The notes under the pieces were generated by a model that made no database searches, was not told the DNA's origin, and was given only the letters and a program-made list of their open reading frames with translations. The translations under genes were made by a program, and so were the position numbers. A stretch of DNA of 46,758 nucleotides from JACKCB01 sp964452775 (lineage in GTDB: Bacteria; Chloroflexota; Anaerolineae; Promineifilales; Promineifilaceae), in contig CAYVQP010000031.1 in NCBI GenBank assembly GCA_964452775.1, positions 1 to 46,758 of the forward strand, given 5' to 3'. Below, in pieces: positions 8,083-16,817 of the stretch. Position 1 is the stretch's first letter; every line of letters begins with the position of its first letter.

Positions 8083-9399
8083 ATGCCGGCACATGGCGAA
8101 AAGTCACATGCGTTCTTTGAACGCGCAAAACGAGTCATGCCTTATGGGGTCAGCTCAAATTATCGTTACTGGGGAGACGACGACACACCCGTCATGGCAG
8201 ATGCGCGCGACGCCTATCTGTTCGATTTTGACGGCAAGCGTTACATTGACTACCGGCTTGGGTTTGGGCCGGTCATCCTGGGACACAATGATCCCTTCGT
8301 TACCCAGCGGGTGATTGAAGCGATACAGCACGGGATTACACTGGCGGCGACGCAAGAGTATGAGGTCCGGGTAGCGGAGCGCATCGTCGAGATGTGCCCG
8401 GCAGTTGACATGGTGCGCCTGGCCAACACCGGCTCCGAGTGTACGATGCACGCCATGCGCCTGGCCCGAGGATATACGGGGCGGGACCTGATCCTGAAGT
8501 TCGAAGGCTCCTACCACGGCGCGCATGATTACGTGCTCTGGTCCACGTCCAGCGCCAAGATGGCCGAGGTGGGCACCCGCGACCACCCCCGCGCCTACAA
8601 GCAAAGCTGGGGCATCCCCGAGTTGATGCGCCAGCTCATCGAAGTGTGCCCCTGGAACGATGTCGAGGCGGTCGGGGAATTGCTCAAGCAGCGAGGGCAC
8701 GAGATTGCCGGCATTATTGTGGAACCGGTGCTCGGCAACGCCGCCGTGTTGATGCCCCAGCCCGGCTATTTGCAGTTCCTGCGCGAGCAATGCGATCAGT
8801 ACGGCATCGTGCTCATCTTTGACGAGGTGAAGACCGGCTTTCGGTTATCCCCCGGTGGCGCGGCCGAGTACTTCGGCGTGCACCCGGACATTTCCACCTT
8901 CGCCAAGGCAATGGGTAACGGCTATCCCATTGCGGCCATCGGCGGCAAGCGGGACGTGATGATGACCATCGCTCCCGGCAAGGTCTTCCACGCCGGCACC
9001 TACACGGGCAACGTTGTCTCCACTGCCGCAGCTGACGCCACGCTGGAGTACATCCAGTCCGGCAAGGTTTTCTCTCAGATCAACCGCGTGGGCGGCCGGC
9101 TGATTGCCGGCATCGAACAGATTCTTCACGACTATAGCATCCCCGGTTTCGTCAGCGGAACGCCCAGCATGTTTGGCGTCATTCTCAGCGAGCGACGTCC
9201 ACGCGACTGGCGAGAGCTGCATGAGACGAACTTGCCGCTATTCGACATAATAGGAAATTATCTGGTAGATCATGGCGTCTTCGTGGAGCCGGACGGGCAT
9301 GAACCCTGGTTTCTGTGCAGCGATCACAAGGATGAGGATATAGACGAGACGCTGCAGCTATTCGAAGACGGCGTCAAGTTTGCCTTGAAGTCGGCCTGA
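8083..9399 (+). CDS. Class III aminotransferase, glutamate-1-semialdehyde aminomutase-like
   Basis: This 438-residue PLP enzyme is of fold type I, class III. It shows NTGSECTMHAMRLARGYTGR, the HemL-like FEGSYHGAHDYVLWS, the PLP-contacting aspartate in LIFDEVKTGFR, and the Schiff-base lysine Lys275 in TFAKAMGNGYPIAAIGG. It resembles the HemL-like group, but many members act on other amino or keto acids. With no haem genes nearby, its substrate is open. Its position 50 bases after serA suggests it may belong to the same transcript. The start at 8083 is preceded by AACGAGG, a reasonable ribosome site. Confidence 0.85.
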   Translation: MPAHGEKSHAFFERAKRVMPYGVSSNYRYWGDDDTPVMADARDAYLFDFDGKRYIDYRLGFGPVILGHNDPFVTQRVIEAIQHGITLAATQEYEVRVAERIVEMCPAVDMVRLANTGSECTMHAMRLARGYTGRDLILKFEGSYHGAHDYVLWSTSSAKMAEVGTRDHPRAYKQSWGIPELMRQLIEVCPWNDVEAVGELLKQRGHEIAGIIVEPVLGNAAVLMPQPGYLQFLREQCDQYGIVLIFDEVKTGFRLSPGGAAEYFGVHPDISTFAKAMGNGYPIAAIGGKRDVMMTIAPGKVFHAGTYTGNVVSTAAADATLEYIQSGKVFSQINRVGGRLIAGIEQILHDYSIPGFVSGTPSMFGVILSERRPRDWRELHETNLPLFDIIGNYLVDHGVFVEPDGHEPWFLCSDHKDEDIDETLQLFEDGVKFALKSA

Positions 9400-9408
9400 T
9401 AACGGCAC

Positions 9409-10806
9409 ATGCAGGCAATTGGCTGGTGGCGCGGGCGACGGAATGCGCCGAAAAAATCGCCCCCTGATGACTGTCGGATCGCTGCGTCGCCGGCCAAATC
9501 ATATATCATCCGGGCCGCCCTGCTCGCGCCCTTACTCTTGTTAATCGCCTGCCGGCCAGGCCAGCTTGCATCGTCCGCCGCCCCGGCCACTGAGACCGCT
9601 ACCAGGCCGGCCACATTGCCCATGCCGGCCCCGGCCACACTTACCCCGATTCCCACCATCACCCTCATACCGGCGATCTCATCAGCGGATCTTCCAGCTA
9701 CAGTTACACCTTTCCCTTTGGAACAAGAGATAGCCGGCACAAACGGGCATCCGACGTTGGCGGATCTCTGGGCGGGCAACGCTGCATTTGTCCTGCAAGA
9801 CGAGTACACGGGCCTGCCCATGGGCGAGTCTGATACGCTGGTAATGGGCAATGGTGAGTTCTGGTCTTTCTTGCACAGCAGCAGCCAACATGATGCCGGG
9901 GCGCTGGACCAATGCGGCGAGCCGGTTCCATTCCCCGGCTGCACCGTCTTGTATCGCAGCTACGACAACGGCCGCCGCTTCCAACATCAGGATCCGCCCG
10001 TTTGCCTGTTTGACTGCCTGCAGTGCCCTTGCGTTAACGAGATAGATCACATCGCCCAACAACAATACCCACAAGTGCAGTTCGATGGGGAACGCTTCTT
10101 TCTTGTCTACGAGTTCCAGGGAAGGGTGATGCTGCGCCGGTCAGCGGACGGCCTGGATTGGAGCACGCCTGAACAAATCGCTGAGACCGGCATCTGGAAG
10201 ACCTGGTTGAAGCCCTGCCCGGCCGCTGAGCGGATCGGTCAGCATCCGTTTGTTCCGTACGATTATGAGTGCCTCGCAGGTGGGCCACCCGGCATCTTTG
10301 TGGAGGACGATCTGCTCTACGTGTTCCTCGCTGTTGGGCAAAGCCCCGGGGGTATGGGCTGCTATGTCGGGCTAAAGGATGGAGCCGGAGCTGATTTTCA
10401 GCCCTGCCGGAACAATCCGCTCTTTCGCGGCGCGGGTGAGTATGGCCCGATTGATGTGACCGGGCCGGCAGCTAATCCATACTTCGACTTCCGCACCGTC
10501 AGCTCGGCGACAGTTCAGAAGATCGCAACCAGTGAAGGAGTGCGCTATTACATGCTCTACGAGGGCGTGCGCGGGCCCGGCTCCGGAGATGGCGGTGACA
10601 CTCAGTTTGGTCTGGGGATGGCCCGCAGCCTGACCAGCGAGATTGACGGCCCGTGGGAGAAGTTTCCCGGCAATCCTTTGCTGGTGGACCTTCCCGGAAA
10701 TGTCGGCCTGGGACACAGCGACCTGGTCGTGTTTCACGGACAGACTCTATTGTACACCTCGTTGGACGGCGTCTTGCGCAGTCGCCTCGCGTTGCATTGG
10801 CGTTAG
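9409..10806 (+). CDS. Predicted lipoprotein with glycosidase-like propeller domain
   Basis: I do not recognise a named family for this 465-residue protein. It has a long basic N-terminus, a hydrophobic stretch and lipobox LIAC with Cys48, so it is probably an exported lipoprotein. A Thr/Pro/Ala-rich linker (about 50-105) precedes the folded domain. The domain resembles five-bladed propeller hydrolases (GH32/GH43/sialidase-like), with repeated units such as VLYRSYDNGRRF, MLRRSADGLDWS and GMARSLTSEIDGPWEKFPGNPLL. A cysteine cluster at 199-208 (CLFDCLQCPC), plus Cys169 and Cys178, suggests disulphides or metal binding. Glycan recognition or trimming would fit the two glycosyltransferases downstream, but that is inference. 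Confidence 0.6.
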   Translation: MQAIGWWRGRRNAPKKSPPDDCRIAASPAKSYIIRAALLAPLLLLIACRPGQLASSAAPATETATRPATLPMPAPATLTPIPTITLIPAISSADLPATVTPFPLEQEIAGTNGHPTLADLWAGNAAFVLQDEYTGLPMGESDTLVMGNGEFWSFLHSSSQHDAGALDQCGEPVPFPGCTVLYRSYDNGRRFQHQDPPVCLFDCLQCPCVNEIDHIAQQQYPQVQFDGERFFLVYEFQGRVMLRRSADGLDWSTPEQIAETGIWKTWLKPCPAAERIGQHPFVPYDYECLAGGPPGIFVEDDLLYVFLAVGQSPGGMGCYVGLKDGAGADFQPCRNNPLFRGAGEYGPIDVTGPAANPYFDFRTVSSATVQKIATSEGVRYYMLYEGVRGPGSGDGGDTQFGLGMARSLTSEIDGPWEKFPGNPLLVDLPGNVGLGHSDLVVFHGQTLLYTSLDGVLRSRLALHWR

Positions 10807-10869
10807 CTTGCGATGGCAGGCTGGGAGACGCGGGATCGGCAAGAGCCGAGTGCTGCGCCGGTTTAGACA

Positions 10870-12120
10870 ATGCGAATCTTGCTGGTAAACAAGTTTCTGA
10901 GACATGTCGGCGGCGCCGAAACGGTGTTTTTCACCCAGTGGCGGCTATTGGAGGAAGCCGGTCATGAGGTCATTCCATTCGGGATCAGTCATCCGGAAAA
11001 TGTCAGCAGCCCCTATCAGGACTTTTGGCTGGCAGAGATTGACTATCAGCAGCCTTCACTCCGGCGGGCTGCCGGGATACTATGGTCCAAGGAGTCGCGA
11101 CGCAAGATAGCGGCTCTCATTGCTGCCGTCCGGCCTGACGTCGCTCACCTGCACAACATTTACCACCAGATTTCTCCAAGCATCCTTCCTGAGCTGGCGC
11201 GAGCAGACATTCCGATTGTCATGTCATTGCACGATTACAAGCTCGTCTGCCCTAACTATCGCCTATACACTGAAGGCGCACCCTGCACGCGATGCGTCGC
11301 CTCCCATCCCTGGCATGCTCTTCGGCACAAATGTCACAAGGATTCATGGTCAGCCAGCGCCCTTGTTTCCCTGGAGACGGCGGTTCACAGATTAATGGAC
11401 GCGTATCGGAACGTAGACTTATTTTTGGCTCCCAGCATGTTCATGAAGCAGATGATGGTGCGCGCAGGCTTTGCTGAAGAACGGGTCAGGCTCTTGCCGC
11501 ACTGTACGGCGCAGTTGACGCCGGATGGCGATGCGAGCGCGTGGCTCCCGCCCTTGAGGAAACCGTTTTTCCTATTTGCCGGCAGATTAGAGCCGGAAAA
11601 GGGGGTGAGTCTCCTGCTGCTCGCAGCCCGCCGGCTACCCCACATCTCCTTTGTCATCGCCGGCGCAGGCTCATTGGCGGCGTCCATTGCCGAACAAGCC
11701 GCGACGCTTGATAATGTGTCCATGCTTGGAGTTCTGAAAGCTGATCAGTTGGCGGCGCTCCGGCGGGAAGCGCGCGCTGAACTCGCGCCCTCCGTCTGGT
11801 ACGAGGTGTTCGGGATGAGCGCGCTGGAAGCGATGCAGCAGGGTTTGCCCGTAATCGCCGGCGATATCGGTGGGCTGCGCGACATCGTGGTCAACGGCGA
11901 AACCGGCCTGCTCGTGCCGCCGGGAGATGTTGACGCTCTGGTAGCGGCCGTTGAGCGCCTGCACAACGATGCGTCGCTGGCCGCCAGGTTAGGTGCAGCC
12001 GGTAGAAGCCACGTTCAGCAACATCATCAACCCGCTCAGCATCTCAGGCAACTCCTGTCAATCTACGGGGAAGCGACAGCCATGCACATTCCACCCGGCA
12101 ACTCCGGCGGCGCACATTGA
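10870..12120 (+). CDS. GT4 family glycosyltransferase
   Basis: This is a retaining GT-B glycosyltransferase of 416 residues. The N-terminal acceptor domain begins MRILLVNKFLRHVGGAET with the glycine-rich loop, and contains a cysteine group (PCTRCVASHPWHALRHKC, about residues 138-155) seen in a subset of GT4 proteins. The C-terminal nucleotide-sugar domain has AGRLEPEKG and the E-x7-E motif intact in YEVFGMSALEAM, followed by GDIGGLRDIVVNGETGLLVPPGD. It would add a hexose or similar sugar to a lipid or polysaccharide precursor at the inner face of the membrane. The stop overlaps the next gene as TTGA, so the two glycosyltransferases are translationally coupled. Confidence 0.88.
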   Translation: MRILLVNKFLRHVGGAETVFFTQWRLLEEAGHEVIPFGISHPENVSSPYQDFWLAEIDYQQPSLRRAAGILWSKESRRKIAALIAAVRPDVAHLHNIYHQISPSILPELARADIPIVMSLHDYKLVCPNYRLYTEGAPCTRCVASHPWHALRHKCHKDSWSASALVSLETAVHRLMDAYRNVDLFLAPSMFMKQMMVRAGFAEERVRLLPHCTAQLTPDGDASAWLPPLRKPFFLFAGRLEPEKGVSLLLLAARRLPHISFVIAGAGSLAASIAEQAATLDNVSMLGVLKADQLAALRREARAELAPSVWYEVFGMSALEAMQQGLPVIAGDIGGLRDIVVNGETGLLVPPGDVDALVAAVERLHNDASLAARLGAAGRSHVQQHHQPAQHLRQLLSIYGEATAMHIPPGNSGGAH

Positions 12121-13211
12121 AGATCGCCATCCTGGGCATTCGTGGGATTCCGGCCCGTTATGGCGGATTTGAGACCTGCGTTGATCACACCGCGCGCCTG
12201 TTGGTTGCCGCCGGACACGAAGTATTGGTCTATGCTCGCACACAGCATTTCGCGGAGCGACCTGAGGAGTATGAGGGCGTTCACCTGCGCTATGTGAACC
12301 GGATTGGCCCGCCTGCCCTGCACACGATTGGACATACGCTGCGCTGCGCCAGAGACATGAGATCCATGCAGATGGACATCGCTCATCTCTATGGGGTGGG
12401 CAACGCCTTCGCGATCCCCCTGTTGAACCGGCGAAGTCGAAAGGTGGTCATTTCCGTTGATGCGGAGGATTGGGCGCGCGAGAAATGGGGCCTTGTCGGG
12501 CGGAACTACCTGTTGCTATCCGCCCGCTTTGCGGTGCGCTTTGCCGACGCTGTTGTCGTGGATTCAAGAGCTATTGGCAACGTCTATGCGAAGCAGTTTG
12601 GAGCCGAGACACATTACGTCGCTTACGGCGCGGATACCACCCCGGCCGCCGGCACTTATTGGTTACAGCAGCTCTCACTCCAGCCCCGCCAGTATCACCT
12701 CTTCGTGGGCCGGCTTACCCCGGAAAAACGCCCGCATCAGCTCATTGCGGCCTATCGCGAGGTCGTTTGCCCCTTCCCCCTGGTGATTGTCGGCGACAAT
12801 CCCTTTAATCAGGCCTACATTGCTCAATTGCATGAGCTGGCCGATGAGCGCGTCCGCTTCGCCGGCACAGTGTACGACAACGGCTTTCACGAGTTGTGCA
12901 GGAACAGCTATCTTTACCTGACGGCGTCGGCGGTGGAGGGAACGTCGCCGGCGCTACTTCAGGCGATGGGACAGGGGGCCGCGACCCTGGTCAACGGCAT
13001 TCCCGCCAATCGAGAGACTATCGGCGAAGCGGGGTTCTCTTACCGGGAAGGGGACCTGGACGACTTGCGCCGGCAATGGCAGGCCCTGGTTGATGCGCCT
13101 GACCTGGTGGAGGAGAAGCGACAGGCAGCCGTGGAGCGAGTCAGGCGCTGCTATACCTGGCCGCAGGTAACGCAGCAACTGATCGCCCTTTACCAGGAAT
13201 TGCTGCCTTAA
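12117..13211 (+). CDS. GT4 glycosyltransferase with DUF1972-type N-terminus
   Basis: This 364-residue protein starts at the TTG at 12117, which overlaps the preceding stop as TTGA. The N-terminus, MKIAILGIRGIPARYGGFET, is diagnostic of the DUF1972 rhamnosyl/galactosyltransferase-like branch of GT4. The C-terminal domain contains VGRLTPEKRPHQLI. The E-x7-E position reads EGTSPALLQAMG, so the second acidic residue, which is usually Glu in this family, is Gln. This may change donor binding or catalysis. With the preceding GT it probably assembles part of a surface polysaccharide or glycolipid. It converges with the jag-yidC operon; only six bases separate the two stop codons. Confidence 0.87.
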   Translation: MKIAILGIRGIPARYGGFETCVDHTARLLVAAGHEVLVYARTQHFAERPEEYEGVHLRYVNRIGPPALHTIGHTLRCARDMRSMQMDIAHLYGVGNAFAIPLLNRRSRKVVISVDAEDWAREKWGLVGRNYLLLSARFAVRFADAVVVDSRAIGNVYAKQFGAETHYVAYGADTTPAAGTYWLQQLSLQPRQYHLFVGRLTPEKRPHQLIAAYREVVCPFPLVIVGDNPFNQAYIAQLHELADERVRFAGTVYDNGFHELCRNSYLYLTASAVEGTSPALLQAMGQGAATLVNGIPANRETIGEAGFSYREGDLDDLRRQWQALVDAPDLVEEKRQAAVERVRRCYTWPQVTQQLIALYQELLP

Positions 13212-13217
13212 CCGGCG

Positions 13218-14030
13218 TTATTTCGGGAAGATTCTTACTCGCCGGCGATCACCCTGGCCGGTGCTCTCCGTATACACGCTTTCGTCTCCGCGCAGCGTCA
13301 GATGGATGGTCCGCCGATCATAGGCCGACATTGGCTCCAGCGTCACCGGCCGGCCGCTGTCCACCGCCTTGCCGGCCATGCGCCGGGCCAACTTCGCCAA
13401 CGCCTGCTGACGGCGTTGGCGATATCCGTCCACATCCACCAGGAAATCCGCCCGCTGATGTAATCGCTGGCCGGCCATGAGCCGGGCGACATACTGAAAG
13501 TCGTTTAGCACCTCACCTCGCGGGCCGATCAATTCACCCAAATCATCGCCGCGCACATCCAGCACCAGCAGTCGCTTGCCGGTCAGGTCATCCGGCTCCG
13601 TATGACTTGCCGACACGCTGGCTTTAATCTGCATGTGCATTAACAATCCCTGCACGATCTCCAGGGCCGCCAGCTCTTGCGCGTCCAACTCCGGTTCGAC
13701 CATCACTGCGCCGGCAGTCGCAGTCGCCGGGGCAGGCTCGGGCGCGCTCACGGGCGGCGACGGCATCCTTAACTCAATGCCGGCCGGAACTTGATTTTCA
13801 GGGGCTGCCTTCGGGGCGGTCGCCTGAGCTGTGGTGGTTGGCGGCTTGAGGGAGGTCAGTCGCACGACAGCTTCGCGCCCACCAATACCCAGGAAGCCGC
13901 GCCGGCCTTCATCTTCAATTTCGACGATCACATCATCGCGGCCCAGGCCAAGCTGGCGCAGGCCGGCAGCGATGGCGGTCTCGACATCCTCTCCACGTAC
14001 TTCTATGCTGTTCGTCTGTTGTTCGCGCAT
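13218..14030 (-). CDS. jag: RNA-binding protein Jag/KhpB (Jag-N, KH, R3H)
   Basis: This 270-residue cytoplasmic RNA-binding protein is the last gene of the rpmH-rnpA-yidD-yidC group. The Jag-N domain is at the start (SIEVRGEDVETAIAAGLRQL, then RRGFLGIGGREAVVRL). A Pro/Ala-rich linker of about 60 residues follows. The KH domain has the GxxG loop as IGPRG, and the R3H motif is RRTIH near the C-terminus. Jag/KhpB proteins bind many transcripts and, in Gram-positives, influence cell elongation and division; that role here is by analogy. The start is supported by AAGGA just upstream. It lies nine bases after yidC, which indicates one operon. Confidence 0.93.
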   Translation of the reverse strand: MREQQTNSIEVRGEDVETAIAAGLRQLGLGRDDVIVEIEDEGRRGFLGIGGREAVVRLTSLKPPTTTAQATAPKAAPENQVPAGIELRMPSPPVSAPEPAPATATAGAVMVEPELDAQELAALEIVQGLLMHMQIKASVSASHTEPDDLTGKRLLVLDVRGDDLGELIGPRGEVLNDFQYVARLMAGQRLHQRADFLVDVDGYRQRRQQALAKLARRMAGKAVDSGRPVTLEPMSAYDRRTIHLTLRGDESVYTESTGQGDRRRVRIFPK

Positions 14031-14039
14031 TCCGTATCC

Positions 14040-14948
14040 TTAACGACGCCGTTTCTTCTTTGGAAGCCGTTGCTGCTTTCTCCTGGCTGGAGAGGTAGAA
14101 TCTTCTGCGGGTTCACGGCCATTATTGCTGGCTGCCAGGCCAATTGTCTCCATTTCCGCTGAGTCACCGATCTTGGCGTCCGCTGAACTGGGCCGCGGCG
14201 TCGCGGGCCGGCTGACTACACCCGGCTCCGGCATACTCCTGCGCACCAGCCAACCCTGCCCGATCCCCACCAGATTGGACAGAACGAAGTAAAGCGACAG
14301 GCCGGATGGGAAGGTCAGGGCCATGAAGCCAAACATCACCGGCATGGTGATCTGCATTGACTGGGTAACGCCGGCCATCGGGTTGTCGTCTTTCTTCTTC
14401 TTGTCATCCCCCTCTTTTCGTTTCGGCATCAGCAGTTTTTGCTGCAAGTAGGTCGTGGCAAACACAATCACCGGCAGGACATAAAGCGGATCCGGCAGGC
14501 CCAGGTTCATCCAAAGGAACTGGTTTTCAATGGGAAACAATGACTGAAGATCGATGAATGGGTAGACGCGCTGTGATAACTCGAACAAGGACAACGGCGT
14601 CGAGCTTAACAGCAGGCGGATGGCTGAGTACAGGCCGAACAAGATTGGCATCTGTATCAAGAGGGGCAGGCAGCCCATGAGGCTCTCCGCCGGGTTGTAG
14701 CCGATCCTGGCGAACTCCTCTTGCATTTTCTGCGGATTGTCCTTGTACTTCTTTTGTATAGCCTGGATCTCGGGCTGCATCTCCTGCATCTTCATGCTGG
14801 AGCGCTGTTGGCGCATGTTCAGCGGCAGCGTGATCAGCCGGATAGCCAGGGTAAAAAATGCAATCGCCAGGAAGAAGTTGTTGCCCAGAAAGTCATAGAA
14901 CAACAACAGGGCGTTGATCATGGGATTAACTACAAACGTGTCCCACAT
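14040..14948 (-). CDS. yidC: Membrane protein insertase YidC/Oxa1
   Basis: This is the membrane insertase that helps integrate and fold inner-membrane proteins, with or without SecYEG. It has 302 residues, the short form without the large periplasmic domain of proteobacterial YidC. Five hydrophobic segments are visible. The cytoplasmic loop after the first core helix (RLITLPLNMRQQRSSMKMQE) contains the conserved Arg in the insertion groove, and LMGCLPLLIQMPILFGLYSA is the typical second core helix. A Lys/Asp-rich insertion (KRKEGDDKKKKDD) and a basic C-terminal tail (KKKRRR) could contact the ribosome. AGGA precedes the ATG. Confidence 0.95.
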   Translation of the reverse strand: MWDTFVVNPMINALLLFYDFLGNNFFLAIAFFTLAIRLITLPLNMRQQRSSMKMQEMQPEIQAIQKKYKDNPQKMQEEFARIGYNPAESLMGCLPLLIQMPILFGLYSAIRLLLSSTPLSLFELSQRVYPFIDLQSLFPIENQFLWMNLGLPDPLYVLPVIVFATTYLQQKLLMPKRKEGDDKKKKDDNPMAGVTQSMQITMPVMFGFMALTFPSGLSLYFVLSNLVGIGQGWLVRRSMPEPGVVSRPATPRPSSADAKIGDSAEMETIGLAASNNGREPAEDSTSPARRKQQRLPKKKRRR

Positions 14949-14990
14949 AAGGATTCCTACTTTCGCTCTTTCTCTTTCTGCGATTGACTG

Positions 14991-16151
14991 TTATTCATTG
15001 GACGGTGGGACGAACTCCCAGACCAATTCGCCGGTTTCCAGGTCGTACACCAGCAACAACGCGCTATATCGTAGCGGCGCAACTACCAGTTCATTGCCGA
15101 CAATCACCGGCGAAGTAAGTATGGGTGAAGGTGTCGCCGCGCGCCAGATCTCGCTGCCGTCGTCGGCATCCAACGCCAATACTTCGCCAACCAGTTCTTC
15201 GTCCTCGCCGACCACCGTTCCGGAGACTACGTACAAAACGCCGTCATGAAATACCGGCGCCGTCTGAATGAGGCCGTTGGCTCGCTGTTGCCAGACCAGC
15301 TCGCCGGAGGTGGTCACGGCAAAGACGTTGCCGTCAATGTCCCCATAATAGACCTTGTCGTCGCCAAGGGCCGGCGCACCCCACACCAGGTTTTCAGCGC
15401 TGCTGGACCATTTCACCTCGCCGGTAGCCCGGTCCAACGCATGCAATTGGTGGTCATAGGAGCCGACATAGACGGTGTCTTCGGTAAGTACCGGGCTGCT
15501 GGCGATTGAACCTTCAAAGGTAGTCTGCCAGATCAGTGAACCGCTCTCAGAGTCCAGCGCATATAATGACATGTCCAATGATGGCGCATAGACGACACCA
15601 TCGTCATAGACCGGCTGGCCCCAAATGCTGTGCCCGGTCTTATAGCGCCACAACTCTTCGCCGCTATCAGCGTCCAGCGCAATAATGTAGTTGTCGCCCG
15701 TGCCGACAAAACCGGTAGTGGCCGACTGGGAAGCCTGCGCGACGATCTTGTCGCGGGCGACTGAATCGTTGGCCCAGCGCTGAACGGGTGCACTGCCGGC
15801 CTCCCCGGTAGCTTCATCAAGAGCATAGATGGTGATAGTCGGTCCCGGTGAAAAGAACCCGCCGGCCTTGCCGAAATCACCGACCAGGATCCGACCCTCA
15901 TGCAATGATAGGGGCGCGAAGATCTGTCCCCGGCCCTCAAAATCCTCGGGAAACGACCAGACAGCTTCGCGGGCAGGGACGTCAACGGCAAAAACGCCGG
16001 GTCCAAACGAGATATACACCCTATCCCCGTTGGCTACCAGCCCCGGCCAATTCTCATTGGTGAGCACCGTACCGCAGCCGGTTATAAGGAATACCGTCAA
16101 CAGCAGAAATAAGATCGCGGGCCGCCATAGCGACCTCTTCACAGCGTACAA
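14991..16151 (-). CDS. PQQ-type beta-propeller lipoprotein (BamB-like)
   Basis: This 386-residue exported lipoprotein has a hydrophobic N-terminus ending in lipobox ITGC. It is followed by repeated propeller blades of the PQQ/BamB type: IIALDADSGEELWRYKTG, LYALDSESGSLIWQTTF, LHALDRATGEVKWSSS, VFAVTTSGELVWQQ and VLALDADDGSEIWRAA. The start is a TTG at 16151 (GGAG eight bases upstream); another TTG at 16157 is too close to that site. It is inserted between yidD and yidC, 42 bases from yidC. Sequences of this type serve as scaffolds, and BamB helps outer-membrane protein assembly in Gram-negatives. If the host is monoderm, a chaperone or scaffold role next to YidC is a reasonable guess only. Confidence 0.85.
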   Translation of the reverse strand: MYAVKRSLWRPAILFLLLTVFLITGCGTVLTNENWPGLVANGDRVYISFGPGVFAVDVPAREAVWSFPEDFEGRGQIFAPLSLHEGRILVGDFGKAGGFFSPGPTITIYALDEATGEAGSAPVQRWANDSVARDKIVAQASQSATTGFVGTGDNYIIALDADSGEELWRYKTGHSIWGQPVYDDGVVYAPSLDMSLYALDSESGSLIWQTTFEGSIASSPVLTEDTVYVGSYDHQLHALDRATGEVKWSSSAENLVWGAPALGDDKVYYGDIDGNVFAVTTSGELVWQQRANGLIQTAPVFHDGVLYVVSGTVVGEDEELVGEVLALDADDGSEIWRAATPSPILTSPVIVGNELVVAPLRYSALLLVYDLETGELVWEFVPPSNE

Positions 16152-16178
16152 TGACAAGTCTCCGTAATTCGGATGAAC

Positions 16179-16388
16179 TTAAGGAACCGGATCATAGCCG
16201 CCCGGATTGAATGGGTGACAGCGACCAATCCGCTTGATCGCCATCCATCCACCCTTGAATGCTCCGTATTTTTGGATTGCTTCGTATCCGTAGTGCGAAC
16301 AGGACGGGGTGAAGCGACAGCTGGCGGGAATTGTCCGCGAAAGGGTTAGTTGATAGAAGCGTATCAGAAGCAAGAGGATCTTCTTCAT
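16179..16388 (-). CDS. yidD: Membrane protein insertion efficiency factor YidD
   Basis: This 69-residue YidD family protein matches the family almost from end to end: LLIRFYQLTLSRTIPASCRF, TPSCSHYGYEAI, KRIGRCHPFNPGGYDPVP, with all three conserved Cys present. YidD is a small membrane-associated factor that assists insertion by YidC. The gene lies 14 bases after rnpA in the standard order rpmH-rnpA-yidD. In this genome a propeller lipoprotein separates it from yidC. Confidence 0.95.
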   Translation of the reverse strand: MKKILLLLIRFYQLTLSRTIPASCRFTPSCSHYGYEAIQKYGAFKGGWMAIKRIGRCHPFNPGGYDPVP

Positions 16389-16402
16389 GGCATTCTACCC
16401 GC

Positions 16403-16753
16403 TTACGCGCCTTCCTGACGCAAGATGCGGGCGCGGGTTAAGAGGCCAAGCAAATGGCTCTCCAGATCTCCAAAAGACGTACTTCTTGCCGCCGGAAAGA
16501 GCACCACGAGGCAATCCCACCCCTGTTCAATCTCTGCCAGATGCCGGCGAACTACTTCGCGAGCGCGTCGTTTGGCATGGTTACGCGCCACCGCCTTGCC
16601 GGCCCCGCGCCCGGCAGAGAATGCGAAGCGGCTGACTTCCAGGCCGTTGGCGCGCACAATCAGCATGGCGGTTGGCGAACGCCAGCGTCTGCCCGTGCGG
16701 TAAACAGACTGAATGTCATTCTTCCGCCGCAGACGATTTCGACACTGCAGCAT
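16403..16753 (-). CDS. rnpA: Ribonuclease P protein component
   Basis: This 116-residue basic protein is the protein subunit of RNase P, which matures the 5' ends of tRNAs together with the RnpB RNA. The family signature is visible: NRLRRKNDIQSVYRTGRRWR at the N-terminus, then RFAFSAGRGAGKAVARNHAKRR, the RNR-type motif in which the usual KAVxRNxxKRR is present. The position directly after rpmH is conserved across bacteria. No RnpB RNA gene was found in the window. Confidence 0.95.
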   Translation of the reverse strand: MLQCRNRLRRKNDIQSVYRTGRRWRSPTAMLIVRANGLEVSRFAFSAGRGAGKAVARNHAKRRAREVVRRHLAEIEQGWDCLVVLFPAARSTSFGDLESHLLGLLTRARILRQEGA

Positions 16754-16817
16754 GCTGAGTGCGAGCGATTCCGGCTGGTAGTAGCAGGAATCTCAATCAC
16801 AATCCGGTTGCGGCGCC

